Made by a program: the position numbers and the translations under genes. The notes beneath the pieces were generated by a model that was given only the letters and a program-made list of their open reading frames with translations, was not told the origin of the DNA and did not search any database. DNA of 64,000 nucleotides from Ciona intestinalis (Eukaryota; Chordata; Ascidiacea; Phlebobranchia; Cionidae): NCBI RefSeq assembly GCF_000224145.3, contig NW_004190433.2:23633-87632 (forward strand), given 5' to 3'. Below, piece by piece: positions 58,711 through 64,000 of the stretch (within the stretch, counting starts at the first letter, position 1; every line of letters begins with the position of its first letter).

Positions 58711-60901
58711 ACAGAGGCGCCTAACGTTTAACTACCAGGCGTGGCTTGATTTCTCGACATAAAAGTTCTTCCATTGCGACCAAGATGAAACGGAGGGAAC
58801 AAACTGCATGGGTGCCGTTGGTAAGTCACTGCAACATATCAGTTTTTTATGATTTTAATGATGTTCTGTTAATCATGTTGTACGATAAAAGGTAGGAATG
58901 TTAATTATTTTTGTATGAAGTGTCACTGTTACGTATGTTATAGTTTGTCTGTCTCAATAGTGTGGCCATTTTGGTGCTACTGCATTGATATGGTGAAATA
59001 CTAACTGTAATTCTGCATGTTGAAACTGGTAGAATGTTAATTGATCCTATAACCAAATCATTTGCGATAACAAACTGTATAGATGTGAAAATGATTGATT
59101 GACGCTGTGGAATCATAACAGATTAGTTACGCACTTACGTTCACATTTGTTAGTGATACCGGCGCTTACGCAAATCAGCGAACCGGCGTTTTATAAACCC
59201 AGGAGAGATCGGTTACCAAAATAGCTGGCCTGTACGCTGTGTGGTTACGCGTCTACGTACTGACGTAGCCAACCGTGGGATGTACCAGCCTGGAGGCAAC
59301 GGTTTAGTATAAATGGAACTGAACGAAAGCTAAAGTAGTTCATTCATCACGAACGATGCGTGGGACTTCACATATAGTGACCTTAAGATAAAGCTACCAG
59401 TTCTAGCTTAGAGGACATGCACTGATATGGTACAGCGCGCAGTCAGTTGAAACAGTTAGGGCTTTATACAATGTAACTGGTTCTATGGCAAGATGTTGGC
59501 ATAGCTATTTCACATGATGTGATATAGTGTGCTAATATCTAGCTTTGGTACTAGCTTAAGAAATCAACGCAAGCAAAGTATTCTGTAGTTGTTATGAAGG
59601 TCGTACGGGGCACAACCGTAAGTTACCGTATCTTGGTTTTATGACCGCAAATATTGATACCTACTTTTAGAAATTCAACACTCGATGAATTGTGCCTTGC
59701 TGTGTCTCATTAAACATATTGGTAAACAGAAACTTATGGGTTATTATATTATGTTTCTGGATACAGAAACAGACAACGATACATGAAGGTAGTAAACGCT
59801 GTGTTATTACAAGAATCGTTAAAGTTTTATGAACCGGATCAGCACTTTGTGTTGAAAGACCACAAGTTTTATTTCAAACATGATCCAATACTTGAATGTT
59901 GCGATGGTTTTGTTATTTTCAAATAATTGAACTGTAGGCGGGAGAAATGGTGTCTGTTGCCTGGCCGTGCGACGTAGCAACTGTGTAAAGCAAGAACAAA
60001 TGTTACATGCCAAGAGTTTTCCCACAGATCTGGTAAGTGTTGTGGGTTTGTTTTAAATCTTGCATGTCCTTTATTTTAAGTTTTGCTCATTTCCCATGTG
60101 TTTTTGCTATAGTCACGATTGGGACATAACACGGTTTCTTTGTACGGTAAATGGGGCGTATAATTAATATTACAACGAACCCATGAATCATTGTAAAGAA
60201 AAACTGGTGACCTGCTGAACTGCTAATATAAACGTAGAAATATTTACGGAAACTGTTTGATTAAGAATTTTCTTTCAGGAATAATCGAAATATGAATAGA
60301 AAGAGGACGACACGCCTTTATTAGTTGATGGATTGACTCAATTGAGCTCGAACAATTGCCGGCCATCTACAATCAACTTATATTGAACCAGCGAAAAACC
60401 AATATTTAACTCAAACTAACGTATTATTCAACATTCAAAATTGTCGCAACGGTTTGGGTGAGTTGTGTGGCAAAGGTGGGACATCATCATTGAGTGGAAG
60501 TCGCGCAGTTTAAATTTAAACTATTCAGGTAATTCAAAAGGGGGTCCAAAAGTTGAACGCATTTTACAAACGGAATATATGCAAGTCATAGAACAAATTT
60601 GTCCTGAATCTTGAGTAATGTAATTAAACCAATTCTCTCACCTTTGGGTTTTGTTCACAATTCTTGACTCTCAGGACTAACAAAACATTTTTTACTATAT
60701 TACAAACAAATTGATGCTATTAATAAACGACCGTGCGTCCGTCTTTCAGCATTATCGGTTACGACTTAATGTTGCCAAATTATGGACGGTAAAAACTGAC
60801 AGTGCAATACTTGCTGGGTGTTAATGGACATGAGCATATACACATAGTCTCGTATTAGATATTTATAAACCATACCGATATAGGTAAAGGTAAACACCAT
60901 T

Positions 60902-60907
60902 TTTATT
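60902..60907 (-). terminator. Possible polyadenylation signal of the AUH gene
   Basis: AATAAA on the minus strand, about 226 bases after the AUH stop codon; no closer canonical signal was seen. Confidence 0.35.
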
Positions 60908-61132
60908 TCATTCTCAAAATGATTAAAAATTTTAACCTATGTTTTATAATTACTGCAATATAAATATTCTTATAAACAACTCATGTTCTTCTAAAAGAGT
61001 CCATATTTTAATATTACAATCAGTCATTTTATGATTGAATATTTCAAGTTTAAAAAGGTCCTAAAATAAAAGAATCTTGCTTTCGGTAATTTAAAATTTA
61101 TGTCATTTTTCTGCATATATAAATAATTATGA

Positions 61133-63914
61133 TCAGTGTCCTTTATAATTTGGTTTCCTCTTTTCCTTGAAAGCAGTAAGCCCTTCAAGTCTATCTTTAG
61201 TTGGAATAACCTGGAGTAGAAGTTAAATATTAACATGTTTACCAATTTATAGTTAATGGGCAAATTAATAGCTTTAGTTTAAGTTTTCTGATACTAGACA
61301 AAAAAAACATGATATATACTTATTAAATCTAGGCATATTTGAATTGACCTTTATGTTATACTACATGTGTGTGAAATTTGGTTTGCCATTTTCATTAAGT
61401 ATTTTATTATATAAAGTCATTGTAGGTGAATTTATAAGGCAAATTTTAGTGTAAAATTAGGATCCAGCCTAAAATATTGTTAAATACTTTAATGTCGCTA
61501 GGTAAGGATTTAGTTAATATGTTTTACTTTTTTAATGTTAATTTATCTGTATTGACACCGATACAGACATACCAGTCTGGTTTAGTATCCAGTGACCTAA
61601 GATACAAAGTTAACTTGTCCGAGCAACTAAAATCAAGCTATATTTAATAACCTGTGCATAACAAGCTTGTTCAAACGCCAACCCAGAAGATAAATCGACT
61701 TCCGACCCACGATTTATTGCTTGCTTAGCCATTCGTAGAGCAATAGGCCCCTACAGTAAAAAGTTGAATATTAATGAATGTGTTACAAATTATATACGGC
61801 AGAATAACAACCTGTGGAACAATTTCTTTCGCAAGTTCAAGTGACTTAGAAAATGCAGCATCACCGTTTTCATTTTGCGGTACAACATGATTTACAAGAC
61901 CTATCCTGTGCGCCTGACACAGCAAATATAAAATATAGTAATGAGCCATAAATTTCATGACAGCAAACACAAGTTAATCATTACTTCGTTGCCGTCTATT
62001 ACTCTTGCAGTGTAGATCAGTTCTTTGGCAATACTTGGTCCAACAACCCTGGCTAAGTTTTGTGTACCACCTGTACAGCAAGATATGTTGAGCAATAAGT
62101 TTTTTTCAGTAAACACACAAAGAAATGACCCAATGGTTTAGTTTTAAAAAAAATAGAAACTCCTACATGCTTGCATGGCGGGGCAGCATCAGTATGTTAT
62201 AACACAGGTGTTCTATTCCATACACCTTGTTTCTGCTGTTAATTTACTGTGTGAAACATATTTGCCTTTTTTGCATAGGTAAAAATTTGGACACCTCATT
62301 CACGATTACTTGATAAAAACAATTGGCGGATATATTCTTATCCAGGAACACATACGTTCATGTACAGATCTATTTCTGTTATTAAATGACATACAAATAG
62401 TGACATAACATATGCATTACCTGCACCAGGAATGATGGCAAGCTTGGTTTCAACCAGTCCAAGTTTAGTATCTGAAGCTAAAGGTAAACACATAGTTAAA
62501 CATATAAAAGTGAAAAACATGGTTTAACATATAAAAGAAAACACATAACTGTTGGACATGGCAATTCACAACAGCAGTTGGCGGCTGTAATTGAATTTTA
62601 AATTTAAATCTCAATAATTTAAACGTAATATTTCGCAACATTAAATTCACTTAATAAATACACCAGCTGACCACCATATAATAGGAGTCTTAAAATAAAA
62701 TCTAGAGGGCACTATGGACCTAGAAAACATTATACTTCTTGTTGGTTAAAAGTTATTCTGTTTACACTACTCCTAAACTGGGTTGCTCAAACTACAGCTC
62801 GTCATAACTCCTAGTTTTCTACACAAATGAGCTGAAACAAAGCTGTATTTACTTATAACTTTTACAAACAGTCAAATTACCTGCAATGCGCATATAAAGT
62901 ATAATGTTTTTGGTTTGATGAAAAAGCTAAAACTTAGAGGGCACACTTAAGCTATGAAATATTAGACTTCTCGTTGTTTAAAGTTATCATGCTTAAAATT
63001 CTTCTAAAGTGGATGCCCTATCAAGAGCCCCTCCTGCCCACTTTACCATAAGTAAAGCTGTACTCATTTAAGTTTACACTTACAAACAATCAAATACCTG
63101 CAATGCGCATATCAAATCCTAAAGCCATTTCAAGACCGCCCCCTACTGCAGTGCCATCCATAGCAGCTATAGTGGGAATAGGAAATTGCTGTAAGTCAGA
63201 CATAAGTTGTCTTAGACGTCCTACAAACGGTCCAACTTCATTCTCCTTCATCGTTCTTCTTTCCTTTAAGTCAGCACCTAATATTATGTATCATGACAAG
63301 AGAAATATAATAGGTATCTGTGGCGAGTGCGAGTATATGGAACAACTATTACCAGCATAGTTTTAAAGGTAAAGCAATTATTATGGTGCAGTTAAGCTTA
63401 TGTCAAAAACAAGTGCCAAAATATACTGCATTTTTTATGTTTTGTTTTTTTTTATGTATGAAGTCCCTACTTTTGATATCAGGAGAATAATTGTATTCCA
63501 GCACAGTTTTTGCTAACATTTAAAAACAGAATGACTATGAGTATAACATTAACAATTACTAAAGATAACATATTTTTTGTATTTATTCATTACACTTTAC
63601 TTTTATATCCTTTTTTGTAAACACCTAAATCCAATCTGTTTAGTTTTGATCACATACATGTTTACTTAAATGAAATATTTTTTATAAAAGGCTCATACCT
63701 GCACAAAATATCCCTGGCACCATGCTTCTTACTATTAACACGCGAATATTTGGGTCATATTTCAACTCGTCTACGGTTTTAATCAGCTGTTTAAATGGCA
63801 GGATTGTAGTAACAGATATTATTGATTAATGTGATATTACACTTACCATTCGTGATAAGTTTTTACCAATTGAATTTCTTGACTGTGGTCTGTTAATTCC
63901 CAGAATTGTGATTC
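61133..63914 (-). CDS. AUH: Methylglutaconyl-CoA hydratase (AUH-type enoyl-CoA hydratase), 5' end outside the window
   Basis: AUH hydrates 3-methylglutaconyl-CoA to HMG-CoA in mitochondrial leucine breakdown and also binds AU-rich RNA. Exons in order: 63847-63914, 63699-63786, 63098-63277, 62421-62471, 61985-62070, 61812-61913, 61652-61750, 61133-61210 (stop 61133-61135), about 250 residues of a protein that is 339 in human. Motifs: [31 protein letters not shown], the crotonase oxyanion loop [17 protein letters not shown], and [18 protein letters not shown]. Both glutamates that align with the two catalytic residues of crotonases are present (LEMA and VETK). The end, [20 protein letters not shown], matches human [20 protein letters not shown] closely, which favours AUH over ECHDC2 or other relatives. 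The mitochondrial presequence and first exons are missing. Confidence 0.9.
62165..62255 (-). mobile_element. SINE tail fragment in an AUH intron
   Basis: catggcggggcagc, ttataacacaggtgttct and atacaccttgtttctgc match the reverse tail. Confidence 0.55.
62695..63115 (-). repeat. ~210-bp tandem duplication spanning an exon end and 5' splice site (AUH)
   Basis: The plus-strand block tagagggcac ... gttaaaagttat ... aaagctgta...ttacaaacagtcaa ... acctgcaatgcgcatat occurs twice, ending at about 62895 and 63112. The right copy is the real exon end (ATGCGCATTGCAG then GTATTTG on the minus strand). The left copy is a ghost with an intact donor (ATGCGCATTGCAG then GTAATTTG). Confidence 0.8.
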
Positions 63915-64000
63915 CTATGAAGAACATATATAAGTGGTTACATTACACAATAGCTAGAATCAAGCAAGGAGCAACCAAAGTGTTTTATGCATTTTATTCT

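Larger units (their letters stand above)
56713..60900. other. Gene-poor stretch, less AT-rich than its surroundings, with TATA-like sites
   Basis: From about 57.0 to 60.3 kb the DNA has fewer T and A runs and fewer interspersed repeats than the rest of the window. TATA-like motifs occur at about 57143-57150 (gtatataag) and 59309-59317 (gtataaatg), each followed by unremarkable sequence. I cannot assemble a protein from it. Options are a regulatory block, a non-coding RNA, or exons of a fast-evolving gene. Confidence 0.4.

Noticed and set aside
59819-60025. 68-codon minus-strand frame starting MGKLLACNICSCFTQLLRR
   Set aside because: Considered as another small secreted peptide, but there is no TATA box, no convincing signal cleavage and no acidic tail.

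Overview
The window is animal nuclear DNA, most likely from a sea squirt of the genus Ciona. Evidence: AT-rich sequence, genes split into many small exons by short GT-AG introns, conserved animal proteins, and dense copies of a tRNA-derived SINE and a short inverted-repeat element in nearly every large intron. The species is an inference, not proven. Exon borders below were read by hand from splice signals, reading phase and remembered human protein sequences.

Layout. (1) 60-16243, + strand: 3' two thirds of the KNTC1 (Rod) gene, a kinetochore checkpoint protein; its start lies before the window. (2) 17852-44885, + strand: a whole NIPBL (Nipped-B/SCC2) cohesin-loader gene, about 45 exons and roughly 2,640 residues, with a polyglutamine tract, a Tudor-like insert in the N-terminal half and the HEAT-repeat body. 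(3) 45918-51822, - strand: a complete 10-exon mitochondrial carboxyltransferase of the methylcrotonyl-CoA carboxylase beta (MCCC2) family, tail to tail with NIPBL, with conserved N-domain but eroded C-domain motifs. (4) 53386-54409, - strand: a small secreted peptide gene with signal peptide, Arg/Trp-rich core and acidic tail, like an antimicrobial-peptide precursor; a 50-base gap of Ns interrupts its last exon. (5) 54410-61132: gene-poor DNA with SINEs, one inverted-repeat element and a less AT-rich stretch (about 57.0-60.3 kb) with no gene I can recognise. (6) 61133-63914, - strand: most of an AUH-type enoyl-CoA hydratase gene, its 5' end beyond the window. MCC and AUH catalyse consecutive steps of mitochondrial leucine breakdown, so two such genes on one strand 10 kb apart are notable.

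The most unusual pattern is a set of local duplications that carry a piece of an exon with its splice site into the neighbouring intron. I count seven cases in four introns of NIPBL and one each in KNTC1, the MCCC2-like gene and AUH. Each leaves a ghost splice site beside the real one. The window also holds about 18 copies of a ~190 bp element with ~30 bp terminal inverted repeats, one nested in a SINE. I saw no retroviral or other virus-like element, no tRNA or rRNA gene and no CRISPR array.
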